Of a stretch of 64,000 bases of DNA, positions 51,101 through 61,135 are shown one piece after another. The DNA lies in NCBI GenBank assembly GCA_026413225.1, contig CM048557.1, forward strand, positions 68,748,987-68,812,986. The letters are read 5' to 3'. The first letter of the stretch is position 1. Every line of letters starts with the position of its first letter. The position numbers and the translations under genes are program-made. The notes under the pieces were generated by a model. The model was not told the DNA's origin. It saw nothing but the letters and a program-made list of their open reading frames with translations, and did no database searches. Source of the stretch: Otis tarda (lineage: Eukaryota; Chordata; Aves; Otidiformes; Otididae).

Positions 51101-54100
51101 TCATGTTTTGACAATCAGAAATGACAAATCACTCTGAATTGTGACAAATCTCTTACCCAAAATGCATCGTGGACATCAAAACAATCACTCAGTTCGTTAT
51201 GCTTCCTGCAGCCGTAGCCACCAAAATATATTAGCCTACAAGAACAACACCAGGAGATGAGGTCAGTTAGCTGTTTAGTAAATAGCATTCAAATGAATAA
51301 GCTGAAATAGTTAATTTCAAATCTTGCTTTACCTCCTGTAGTATTAACAATATAAACAACAAAACACTTCCTGCTGCAGCTAATTACACAGCAAACTCTG
51401 CTGAGATTAAGGTAATAGTTACGCTCCTCAACAAGCCCGACAGAAATCCACAGAAGCAAGGAAGGAGGTTCAAGGTCCCTCAGAGTCCCTATCTCTGTTC
51501 CTCCATCCGCAAGCCCATCACAGGCGCATTTTCAGACACGCGTCTCAAAATGACACGTAACACACGAGACAGCGAAATGCCTACGCTTCTGCTAGAATTC
51601 CTACCCTTTTCTACCGAAATTCCTGTGCTCCTGCTATATTTGCTAGCCTTCTGTATACATCTTTTCACAACAAATGTTCCCCACAGACTGCCTGTGACCC
51701 GCAAAGCCTTTCTCTAGCTCATAAAGAGATTCTTTCAGCTAGCACTACTCAACATATTGCATTGCAAGTACTGTTACACACCTCCCAGCCTAATATTCCA
51801 CCCATGAAATGGCCATCCATAAGTAATGGTTCCTAAAGTTTTGTTTAACGTCAACATTTGAGGATATTTGGCATAGTTGCTAGTGATCTTGGGAGAAGGC
51901 AATTTAGGAAATGATGGGATGGTGAAGGTCATTCCAGACTGACATTCCTAGGGAAACAGAGTTACTGAAAGCATTGTGCAATACACCAAGACATCCTGAT
52001 CTGCAAACTCACATCTCGTGAAATTTTAAGGTATACTTCTGAAAAGCTGCATAGCTTGTCCCCAAAAACTTCTGTTCAATGAAACGGTTACACTCTGCCA
52101 CCTAAAGTAGGTAATTTTCTCAGTATGTGGATTACATGATATCTGAATAAATTAATTTAGCTTTGAATAATCTTGTATTAACAGCTACGGAGAAATTGTT
52201 AAAATATATATAATTTCATATATCTTGCAATTAAATTATAAAACCAAGATATAGTACTGAGAGGCATTATACAGTTTATGCAAAACCTCGTTAGATGTGG
52301 AGTCCAGAAACAGGTAGATCATTTACATTTCATAGTGTTCACTGTATATCACATTCTTACTAGTTTACAATAACTTCTATAACAAATCGCTGACATGTCA
52401 CCTTCTTGCGACCGCATATGCCACAATATCCAGACACTTTCCAAAATAAACACAAAATCAGAAGTAAAGTATTTATTTTTAGCTAAGTATTTTTTCTAAA
52501 TACACTCAGCAACTTTTACAACACAAATATCTAGGCTGACTCGGTGCTTAGAAAATAAAGATACTCACTGAAATGTCTTTGCAATTGTCAGCATTTCTAT
52601 GCTATTAAAACCCTTGAAAATACACTAAATATATTTTATTGCAGGTAATAATGTAATGCTTACCTAGCGTAAGAAAAAAATACAGTAAAATTTTTATACT
52701 GATTTTTTAACATGTGTTAAGATTAAAACCATAAGTAATAGATGCATAATGATTTTCACCTAAAGTCTCGAAGCATTCCAGAAACTTTCGCTGAATTTCC
52801 CAACCCTCTCCTAAAATGGGTTTATACTTACCCTTAATTCAGCTCACATGTGAGAAAACTCTGGTAGAAAGTTGTTAGGAGAGTTACACAAAATCCCATA
52901 GCAAGTCAAGCTAAGAATTAGAGTTTCATGAATCCCAAACCTGTGTGCTCTTCACTTTACAGTACTTCCTCTCTGCAATTAACACATATTAAATATTCTT
53001 AATGTGTTACCTGTCCTTATACACCCAGCAGGAAAGCTTGTCACGTGGTGTAGGAGGTTGACCTTTAAAATTTGTAATTTTTTTCCACCTATAGGTTCCA
53101 TTTTTTGTTCGCAAATTAACATAATACAGCTTAAAAGAAAAAAATTACAATATTTTCAGTATAAACGATGTCGAAGAATCCAGCACAAATCACCAACAAA
53201 AAGAAGAACCCACCACCCCCAGAATACACTACTTCCTCTGAAAAAAAAAAAATTAAAAAATGAACTGACAATGAAGTTTACAATATGTAGCAACATATAG
53301 GAAGAGTCTGATACACCACAAGAATACAGTTAAAGTGTGAGAATTAGCAGCAAGTTTCCTTGCCTTCACTCAGCCAGAAAAGAACAGGAATATTCTGCTC
53401 CTTCCAGAGTCAAGTGAAGCCTTGCAAAAAACTTCCGCAAGACAAACAGCTCTCGGTTCAATTCCACTGGCGGAACTGTCAGTGGTTCCGCCTAACGTAA
53501 CCGGGTAACTGCACAAAAACGAGCTCCGTTTCGGTTATTTTCTAGTCAGGACTGAACTCTGACTTCGGTATACACTGAATGATAAAACAGCTCATTTCCT
53601 CTACTTTGCTGCTCCAGCGTTCAGTTACAAGGAAAACTGGTAGCTGTATTTTAACTTTAATTATGACGCGATTATATAAGAAAGGTAATCACGATCAAAG
53701 AGCAAAAAAAAAAAGTGATATTCTGAGATCAGTTTCAATTATAGCTGCCAACATATTAAAAAAAAAAAAAAGGGGCAATTTGGAAAGCACTGGCAGTTTT
53801 CTGAAATAAATAAAAGTTTCACGTAATGGGTCTCATTCTGAAGCTATGATTCAGTGAAAAAATCCCAGGGAAATATATGGAGTTGAACATCAAAACAAAA
53901 AGTAAAGTTTCTTGGCAGTTTAAAAGTATACTTTTTCTAGAAAAATAAAGCTTTTCCTTAATTTAAGCGCAAAGTACACACAAAGCTAAAAAAAGGTCAG
54001 CATTATTATGCATTCACATACAATATGTTATGAAAGAAAAGAACACAATACCCGATTACTGTATCCTTTATCATCAAATCCACCAAAAATGTACAGCTTC

Positions 54101-57100
54101 CCGTTAATGCTCGCCCCACAGCTTCCTGACATGGAGGTAGGCAACTCTCCTTCCATTAGGTGCATTGTCCTGCAATTTAACACATACAATAAGTCTTACA
54201 ATGCTGCTTTCAAACCTGCTAAAATTAACAAACCCAAGCCAGATGTAGTTGTAATTTTTATACCTAAACATAAAAATACAGTTGCAATGTTTTGGCCACA
54301 GCTAACAGCAGAAACCACAGCTGATGTATGAAGTCAGGCTCCTGTGGTGAAAGGGGACTTTCACATGAATATTGTGGATACGATTATGAAGCACCTCAAT
54401 TTTTCTGAAGGCGGAGCCCGTATTAAAAGAGCACTAATAGAGCTGAGTCGTTAATTATTCAAAACCTGGAAATACTACTAACTGCAAAGACTCCTGAAAA
54501 GAGAACATGGTATTGCTGTTATTTTACAAATGGAAAACTGAGGTACAAGTAGAAACAAAGGTCAGAAATACTCACTAATTTTAGAACCCAATGTGCCACT
54601 CCTAAAACTGCATTTTGCACAATAAAAAAATCTTCAATAATGCCAATTTTAGCCATGAGTTCTCTGTTCTTCAGCAGCAGCAGCAGTTCCTAGCCTTTTC
54701 CTCGCTAGTCTCACTTACAAGCCAGTAACTTCCTGTGACACAAATTCTAACATCACGCAATCTCAAGCGCTACACAACTATGTGACGAAACTCAACTTCT
54801 GCCGAACTCACAAGGCTGAACAATAGGCCAGGACTGCGCTTAGAATTGTTGCTCCACGTGGAAAACAGCCCTCCTAGGTTCTCAACTTTCTACAGAAGAT
54901 AGAGACCTGCATTTCCCTCTCACGCACACAGAGGATGTGATTTGCTCACGATTTCCACCTTGTCACCAAACCTTCAGTCTCCACAGATTTAGCAGCCAAA
55001 TCCCAGGCTGTGCTGCCACTCCAGCTCCTTGCCCCAGCTTTGCTGCCAACATCTCAGCTGCTTTCTCCCCACGGTTTCTGGTTGAAGCTTCGTTCCCTTG
55101 CTGTTCCTGTTCATTTTTCTCAGCTCTCCACCTGACTCTGCCTTCCAACTGGGTCCTTAGCCCAGTCTCCCTCCTCAGTCATGGTCTCCCACCTTCAAAG
55201 CCTGATTCCACTTCTTCTTCTCCCTGCTAGGTCTAGTATCACCCCACTTGCTGACCCAGTCAATTCCATTCATTCCCTTCTCAGATACATCCACTTCTAG
55301 ATCAGATGCCTTCATTTTCTATCACTGGTGGCGATACAGAACAGGATTCTCACATCTTTCAGTTCTGATGCTTGACCTTAGCCCAACCTAAAAGAACTGG
55401 AGGCAGCTGTTAAAAAGAAAAGTTTTTTATATGCTAAATCACCAGGTGTGAATGATGCACGCGTAACCTGTCCCTACTGAAAATGGCACTCACTAACAGC
55501 TGCTCCCGGCACTGCTTCCAAGTGCCTTCGTTCTGCCACCAGCACAGGCCAGCCCACCTTCCCCTTCCCTGCTCTTGCTCTCTCATTCCTCCTCGTTCCT
55601 GTGCCACGTGGTGCGCTCCGCCGTACGCGTACAACTGTTTGTGCTGTAAACCGAACGACATCAAGAACGGATCGAGGTTAAAAATAACCCTGAAAAAAGA
55701 AAACTTATATTTAACCCAGATCACTTTCCTGATCCAATTTCCCGTGTGACCATATAAACAGCTGTACCAGTACAACTGAGATGGGGATATCAGGGGCGAA
55801 AAACAAGAGAGAGTATGAGGTTGCTTCAGCCAACTCTTTCAGCAAAAGAAACAGATAGCAAAACACAGTCTCAGTGAAGGCATAATCTTAAAAGAGGGGA
55901 AAAAACAAAAAAAAGAAGAAAAAAAAAGAGAGAGATAGGGAAGAAAATGGACTTGATGGAGCTTCACAGCTAACCACATGCAAACCTCCTCTCCTTTTCC
56001 CTCCATTTCAAATTGTTGCTTTGAATAGGAGTATGCAAGGAATATATAAACAGGTGGGAGACTAGAAAGACAGCTGGCAGAAAACACATATAAGCCCAAA
56101 TGGATATTACTTTACCAGACTGAATGCAATTACTGTAACAGAAACCACTGGAAAACTTTAAAAATGCATTGTTATCTCTCCCCACGTGATGCGTAAATAC
56201 AATGAATATAAAATGTAAATATTAAATTGCTAGTGATGTGCAAGATCTGTTTAGCTTTAAGTTACTTATGCAAATACGCTCATAACACAATTAAGTAATA
56301 ACAAAAAGTATTTAATTGTAAATAGATCAAGAACCTAAACATCCAGTGTTTAAATATACCTTATCACATAAAATGTAGTGTTTGGAGAACTAAGCCAAAA
56401 TAAATGCCCAAATAAAATGCCCCTGTGTTAACAACAGAGCTTTAAGGTGACCATTTCAAACATCCTCTTGAAAAAAACAATTATACTTAAGGAATTAATA
56501 TGTTCCCTAGAGTTAATTTGCAAGTACCTATGTCTCCTCTTCAGTCTTTAGACTAAACATCTGCTATTTAAACTCTAGGGAACACAACCAGTAACTCATG
56601 TATCTGAAGTGTCTTCACTAGAGCTGCCTGTAATCTATGCAAAGATCACCTTTATATATCAATTAAAAATAAATTTCGCAACTTACCACAACCCGCTATC
56701 CATTTCATAGATCCAGAGCTCATCATTAGGCAGATAAACTTCATTTTCTTCGATCGACTAAACCCAAAAAAAAATTTGCAAATGTTAAATCAATTACGCA
56801 TCATACACCATACGTTTTAAAATGAAATACCAAATGACGTTACTTAGCAACACAGAATAATCTTAAGGAGTTAATCTACCAGAGCCTAAGTCACATCCCA
56901 ACATTATTGCTCTGATCATTACAATTTTAAACGGGCAGCTCAACACTGATAATATTTTACATTTTATACAAGAAGTTAAAAAAAAAAAAAAAAAAAAAGA
57001 TGTTTTGTCTTTTTTTAAGCTATTAAAAATACTGTGCTGGGCATTTCCTGATGTCATTGAGCCTTGCTGAGTGTTAACAGCACCTCTAGTCACTCATTTT

Positions 57101-60044
57101 AAAGGTGAAGATTATATATAAAAAAAAAAAAAAGTTTGGTGTATCAGAGGTAGGGAGAGAAGTGTTTCAATATTCAAAAAGCAATATGAATACAATACAG
57201 TAGTCAATTTATAAAAATAAGAAAATAGCACAGGCAAACAATTAAGTCATTAGGAAACAGACACAATCGCAACTAACAAGTAGCACAACACCACCATGAA
57301 TTTAAAAAAACAGAAATCTTATAAGAGACTGTCAAAGGTGCTTCCTTCCTCTATTAAAATGTTACTAAAGGAAGTAATTTTTAAGTCACTGATGTGATCA
57401 GTCTTCATACTTCCAAATACAGAACAAAGACGAGCATCAACGCTCTTCTTTGGGCCTTTTTGCGTCTTTAAGGAAAAAGATGGTTCTCCTTCACCCGACG
57501 GAGTTTTCTCTCATTCCACAACTCCTTTTTACCTTTTCCAGAAACTGAGACTTTGCCAGGCTGTGTAGATGGGTAAAGAATCCAACAATTAAACTTAAAG
57601 TCAGAAGGAAGTACTAATTTAAAAAACAAGGAACATAATTCCTCGGGCCCACTCATCAAAGGCACAGACTGACCAACATAATGTTTTGCCAAGAAAGATG
57701 CGTAACAACAAAAAACAGATCAGATTTGACACTCCTGAATTAAAACTCATTATCTGTTGTTTCTGTAGATGCTTTCAATTAGGAGGCAACTCTTGGCAAT
57801 GGAAAAATATAGTGAAAAGTGTAACTGAAAAGCACAAAAAGAACAGTTGCTTGCAGTGACTGAAGGAAGGAACTTGAAAGAACAAAATGTCAAATATAAA
57901 AGAGCTAAACCTATGCCATAACTTGAAGGAGAAAACTAATTCCTCTCTGGAAAACCCATCTATGAAGACTCCAAACAGAGGCCATGTAAGAAAGAAAAGT
58001 AACTTGGGAAATAATGAGGAGGAAGAATAACAAACAGGAGAAGGAAGCCCAAAAGAATGCAATTGCAGCACTCAGGCTGAGTAACAATTACACCATTAAT
58101 TATTGTCTTGGCATTAGAAATAAATGAAAGACTGTGAGGGAATAAGCAGCCAGAGTCAGCAAATAAATTAAAAAAAAAAAAAATCAAAATTAAATGAATG
58201 TGAGGAAAAGTAGTTAAATACAAACCTGAAATTTAATTATTAACAGTTTAGCTGCTGATATTGGTTACGTGCCTTTAAATGATACTTTATTATTACCTTC
58301 TCAATTTGAAAGGTGCCAACACACGATGCTTGGCACAGTTCATCCTGCCCGGTACCTTTCGGAAGGTAGGCTCTGCTGCTACACACAGCCTGCAGCTTTC
58401 ACAAAGTGCAAAACTCTACTCAATTTAATTGAGATATGTCAGTGGTCAAAGGCCAAGCAGTGCTACAGAAACAGCTCTGAGCAAATACACTGACGCCAAA
58501 AATAAGTTAGCTGGGCAACAGTCCACCATCAACATCTAAAATGTAAAAATGTAAAACAATTTACCTGTGTAAAGTGCTGCTTAAAGAGTAACAATGATTT
58601 CCGTAATACTCTCCACAAATAGATGCGTAAAACTACTAAAAAGTTTGCAAAGTTTATCTGCTAAACTTAACACGCATTGTCCATTTTGACTTTGCCATGA
58701 ACCCAGGATCTTCCATTAGAAAACCTCTGACAACACTGCGCTAGCCAGTCCAACCTCAGTTTCTAAAGACCAAGGCATAGAAAATTACCAAGTATTACCA
58801 GTGATTTAGGTGTTGCATAGTTATACAGACTATTACAGAGTTGCACTTACAACATATCTCTTCAAATTTATACACAGGAGTCCCTAACTGGAACTCTTTG
58901 CTTAAGTACAGCAAGCCAAGCTTTGCACATTTGGAAGTTAACCTTAACCCATGAAAAATACAGACAGAAGAATACAGAATATGTTAACAGAAACATGTTT
59001 TCAACCTGATCAAGACCAGGAATAACACCAAGCACAGCTGCTTTCACATTTTAGGGCCAACATGTAACAGATGCTGTGGATAAAATGAGCTGGCTGTATA
59101 TAAGGTAGTATCATTTGTAGCTCTTTTGGACCAAACTAATCCAGAGCTAAGAGTCACAAGGATTTACTTATGCCAGAACTAAAACTGATCTTTCAATGAA
59201 AAAAAAAAAAAAAAAAAAAGTGGTTTTAGTTTGCTACCAGCTTGTTTTTGAAGTGACAGAACTGCTTTCTGAGGGAGGAAAATACACTGTACATCACATA
59301 CAACTACTAAGAAGTAAAAAATGCAGGGACTCAGGAAAAAGAATGACACGCTGGGAAAAAAATCGGAGCCACAAATTACAGTCGTTACTCTACAGAGGAA
59401 GGGAGACGAGAGAAGCATTCCCAGGGCAGAGGGAGCACGCGTTGGTAGGACAGGGGAAGCAAACCGGCTCCACCAGCTCCATGACGGAGGCAGACCACGG
59501 GCGTTGGTGAGGGGAGTTATGCTCAGAGAACGTGGCAGACAGACGAGAAGGAAGCAGCGCGCAGAGGAAGCCGCCTTCCCGCCCGCGCCCTTCTCCCCGG
59601 GGCAGGGGCCGCCGCCATTTAAAACGCCCGCCCTTGCGGGGCGCGCGGCCCCGACAGCCAATCAGCGCCCGCGCTGAGGTAAACAGCGCTCCGCCGCCGG
59701 CCCGCCGAGGGGCCGCACCGGTTGCGGGGGCGACGCGGGGTGGCGGAGGGCCCGCTCCGCTCCCCTCCTTCCTGTCCCGGGGGTCCCCAGCCCGGCTCTC
59801 CCGGTGGCAGTGTGCCGCCCCCGCCTCACGGCTTCTCCCTTCGCTCCCCCCCCCCGGCCCCTCCTCGGCTTCCCGTCCCCAGCTTCCCGTCCCCAGCTCG
59901 TCCTCGCCCCCAGCGCCCTCCGGCCGCCTCCGCCCGCCTTACCACGTATCCCCCCCACACGTAGAGAAAGTTCCCGTCCACCACGGCGCAGTGGCCGCTC
60001 CGCTCCTCGGCCACGCAGAACTGCTCCGCGGAGTCTGCCGCCAT
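32624..60044 (-). CDS. KLHDC1: Kelch domain-containing protein 1, CUL5/CUL2-type C-degron receptor, 13 coding exons
   Basis: KLHDC1 is the paralogue of KLHDC2. In mammals it is a Kelch substrate receptor for C-terminal glycine degrons, including truncated selenoproteins. Exons in transcript order: 60044-59943, 56757-56687, 54169-54052, 53129-53011, 51235-51157, 50242-50159, 48211-48128, 42278-42220, 38342-38230, 37485-37413, 33602-33518, 33184-33132, 32795-32624. The total is 1212 nt, 403 aa (406 in human), all GT-AG and in phase, with the stop at 32626-32624. Blade GG motifs are VWGGY, IFGGF, YFGGYGC, IFGGR, LFGGL and VFGGS. The two arginines of the degron pocket align as Arg217 and Arg222 (GGRVLQTRMND), and the Ser of RSWHTLTP is kept. 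The C-terminus (ERQSQLNT) differs from mammals and has no KLHDC2-like SGS end. Which cullin it uses is family knowledge and less settled than for KLHDC2. Confidence 0.96.
32807..32833 (+). repeat. A27 homopolymer (T27 tract before KLHDC1 last exon)
   Basis: There are twenty-seven consecutive A on the + strand, 10 nt from the acceptor of the last KLHDC1 exon. On the gene strand it forms the polypyrimidine tract of that acceptor (T27 followed by CCTTCTTTCAG). Confidence 0.95.
33469..33510. repeat. Perfect 20-bp inverted repeat with 2-nt spacer
   Basis: The arm at 33469-33488 and the arm at 33491-33510 are exact reverse complements around TC (33489-33490). The element is pure A/T apart from one C/G pair per end and one near the loop. 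It lies in KLHDC1 intron 11, and the proximal arm starts 7 nt after the exon 11 boundary. On the transcript strand the distal arm contains two overlapping AATAAA hexamers. Confidence 0.95.
33603..42219 (-). other. KLHDC1 introns 8-10 region
   Basis: Three introns (33603-37412, 37486-38229, 38343-42219) consist of AT-rich, mostly unique-looking sequence interrupted by two KLHDC1 exons. A CR1 tail lies at 41144-41257. I see no other gene: short open frames near 35.7-35.9 kb and 41.4 kb lack starts, splice sites or recognisable similarity. Confidence 0.6.
41144..41257 (+). repeat. CR1 retroposon 3' fragment
   Basis: A 5'-truncated CR1 end: GAGCAACCTGATCTGGTTGG, GATGTCCCTGCTCCTGGCAG, GGTCCCTTCCAACCCAAACC, ending TGTGATTCTATGATT. 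It is antisense to KLHDC1, in intron 8 (between coding exons 9 and 8 on the chromosome). Confidence 0.93.
42279..48127 (-). other. KLHDC1 intron 7
   Basis: This is the longest intron (about 5.85 kb), AT-rich. A 152-codon open frame on + at 44847-45305 and an antisense one at 45361-45642 were read through. Neither resembles a known protein or has supporting splice sites. I see no CR1 tail and no RNA gene. Confidence 0.55.
48212..54051 (-). other. KLHDC1 introns 3-6 region
   Basis: Introns 48212-50158, 50243-51156, 51236-53010 and 53130-54051 separate exons 7 to 3. They contain one CR1 tail (49001-49064) and A-runs beside exon acceptors (for example 50247-50260). Nothing else recognisable. Confidence 0.55.
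49001..49064 (+). repeat. Short CR1 retroposon 3' end
   Basis: Only the last about 64 bp of a CR1 copy: GCTTGGGGCTGGACTAGGTG, AAAGGTCCCTTCCAACCCAA, then CGTTCTATGATTCTGT. Antisense in KLHDC1 intron 6. Confidence 0.88.
54170..59942 (-). other. KLHDC1 introns 1 and 2
   Basis: Intron 2 (54170-56686) and intron 1 (56758-59942) are AT-rich with several A-runs (56977-56998, 57119-57133, 59198-59219). They become CpG-rich after about 59.56 kb near the promoter. A second YY1-type box and a CCAAT box lie in the last 400 bp. No additional exon is evident. Confidence 0.55.
59611..59662 (-). promoter_or_regulatory. Second YY1-type box and CCAAT box in KLHDC1 intron 1
   Basis: On the minus strand AAATGGCGGC lies at 59620-59611. 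On + AGCCAATCAG at 59656-59665 is an NF-Y-type CCAAT box. Both are inside the CpG island, about 330-430 bp inside the gene from the KLHDC1 ATG. They could serve an alternative start or an unannotated transcript; no function is shown by sequence alone. Confidence 0.35.
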
Positions 60045-60047
60045 CTT
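60037..60047 (-). promoter_or_regulatory. YY1-type AAGATGGCGGC element overlapping the KLHDC1 start codon
   Basis: On the minus strand 60047-60037 reads AAGATGGCGGC, the classical YY1 consensus found just downstream of transcription starts, where it often includes the initiator ATG. Here it contains the KLHDC1 ATG (60044-60042), which suggests transcription starts only a few tens of nucleotides upstream. Confidence 0.65.
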
Positions 60048-60762
60048 AGGAGGAGGGAGGGAGGGAGGAGGAAGCAGCTCGTCTGCCTTAGCGTTCGCGT
60101 CCCCGCCACCGCCTCCTCCGGGAGAGGCTGCGGCTCTCCGCCGGTCGCTTCCCCTCAGGCGGACGGGAAGCGAGGAGGGTCCAAAGTGTGGGGCGTCGCC
60201 CTCCCCTCAGTGCAGGGGCTATGGCGGGCTGCACCGCCGCGTTTGGAGCCGGGGTTGGGGCGGCGGGGGGGGGGGGGCGGTCGCTCCGCGGCCGGAGCCG
60301 CCGGGCAGGGGTTAGAGGTGGGCGCGGTGCCGTCCGGCCACGGCCCTCCCGTTGCCCCTGGCTCCCGTGGTGCCGCAGGCCGGGTTCGGTCGCGGGTGAG
60401 GGCACAATGGTGGCCGTGTGGACGCGCTTTGCTGGATTTTGTCCTTGCGCTGCTTCTGGAAGGGGCCACGTCAGTGTGGGTGCAGGCTCCTGCCGTGGGT
60501 CGGAACGCAGCCCGGTGAGGCACGCTGAACGTTAGTGTGAGATTTAAGGCCGAATAAACCACATAGAAGACACAAACCCAGCGCAAGGATGGAAGGAGGG
60601 GTTGGGGAGTTGGGTCTGTTGGCAGAGTTCAGCATGGGAGGTGGTTTAGGACAACCACTGCAGAACTCACTGTCTCTCTGAAGGTGAGATGAGTTACGCT
60701 CCTGTCAGAAACAGCAGCTATGAAATAGTAGCTGATGTTAATTAAAGCAATTAATTAATATG

Positions 60763-61135
60763 CCTGGAGAAGATGAGGCTCTGGGGAGACCTTACAGAGG
60801 CCTTTCAACACTTAAAGGGGGCCTGTAAGAAAGACGGGAAAAACTTTTTACCAGGGCCTGTTGCAATAAGGGCAAGGGGTAATGGTTTTAAAATAAAAGA
60901 AGGTAGATTTAGATTAGACATAAGGAAGACATTTTTTACACTGTGTGTGGTGGAACACTGGCCCAGGTTGCCCAGAGAGGTGGTGGATGCCCCATCCCTG
61001 GAAACATTCCAGGCCAGGTTGGCTGGGGCTCTGAGCAACCTGATCGGATGGAGATGTCCCTGCTCCTGGGAGGGGGGTTGGACTGGGTGGCCTTGAAAGG
61101 TCCCTTCCAACCCAAACTATTCTATGACTCTATAG
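60763..61135 (+). repeat. CR1 retroposon fragment with end of ORF2 and 3' tail
   Basis: The longest recent CR1 copy here, about 370 bp. It starts with CTGGAGAAGATGAGGCTCTG and CAACACTTAAAGGGGGCCTG (the C-terminal LKGACKKDG frame of CR1 ORF2). It runs on through GGTTGCCCAGAGAGGTGGTG and GGTCCCTTCCAACCCAAACT to ATTCTATGACTCTATAGG. The 108-codon frame over it is a relic of the reverse transcriptase end, not a host gene. Confidence 0.95.

Larger units (their letters stand above)
59560..60420 (-). promoter_or_regulatory. KLHDC1 CpG-island promoter
   Basis: A strongly CpG-rich block surrounds the KLHDC1 ATG exon. It spans exon 1 (59943-60044), the start of intron 1 and about 370 bp upstream. There is no TATA box near the ATG. 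The ATG sits inside a YY1-type element (60047-60037, minus). A G13 run lies upstream at 60265-60277. Confidence 0.75.

Noticed and set aside
53447..53470. tRNA T-loop-like GGTTCAATTCC
   Set aside because: No matching acceptor stem, D-arm or anticodon arm around it; chance match.
60265..60277. G13 run upstream of KLHDC1 as a possible G-quadruplex regulator
   Set aside because: Only one uninterrupted run with weak flanking G tracts; too little to claim a specific element, and such runs are often length errors.
59532..60518. 328-codon open frame on + across the KLHDC1 promoter
   Set aside because: It is antisense to KLHDC1 exon 1 in a CpG island; Pro/Arg/Gly-rich composition with no similarity is typical of chance open frames in GC-rich DNA.
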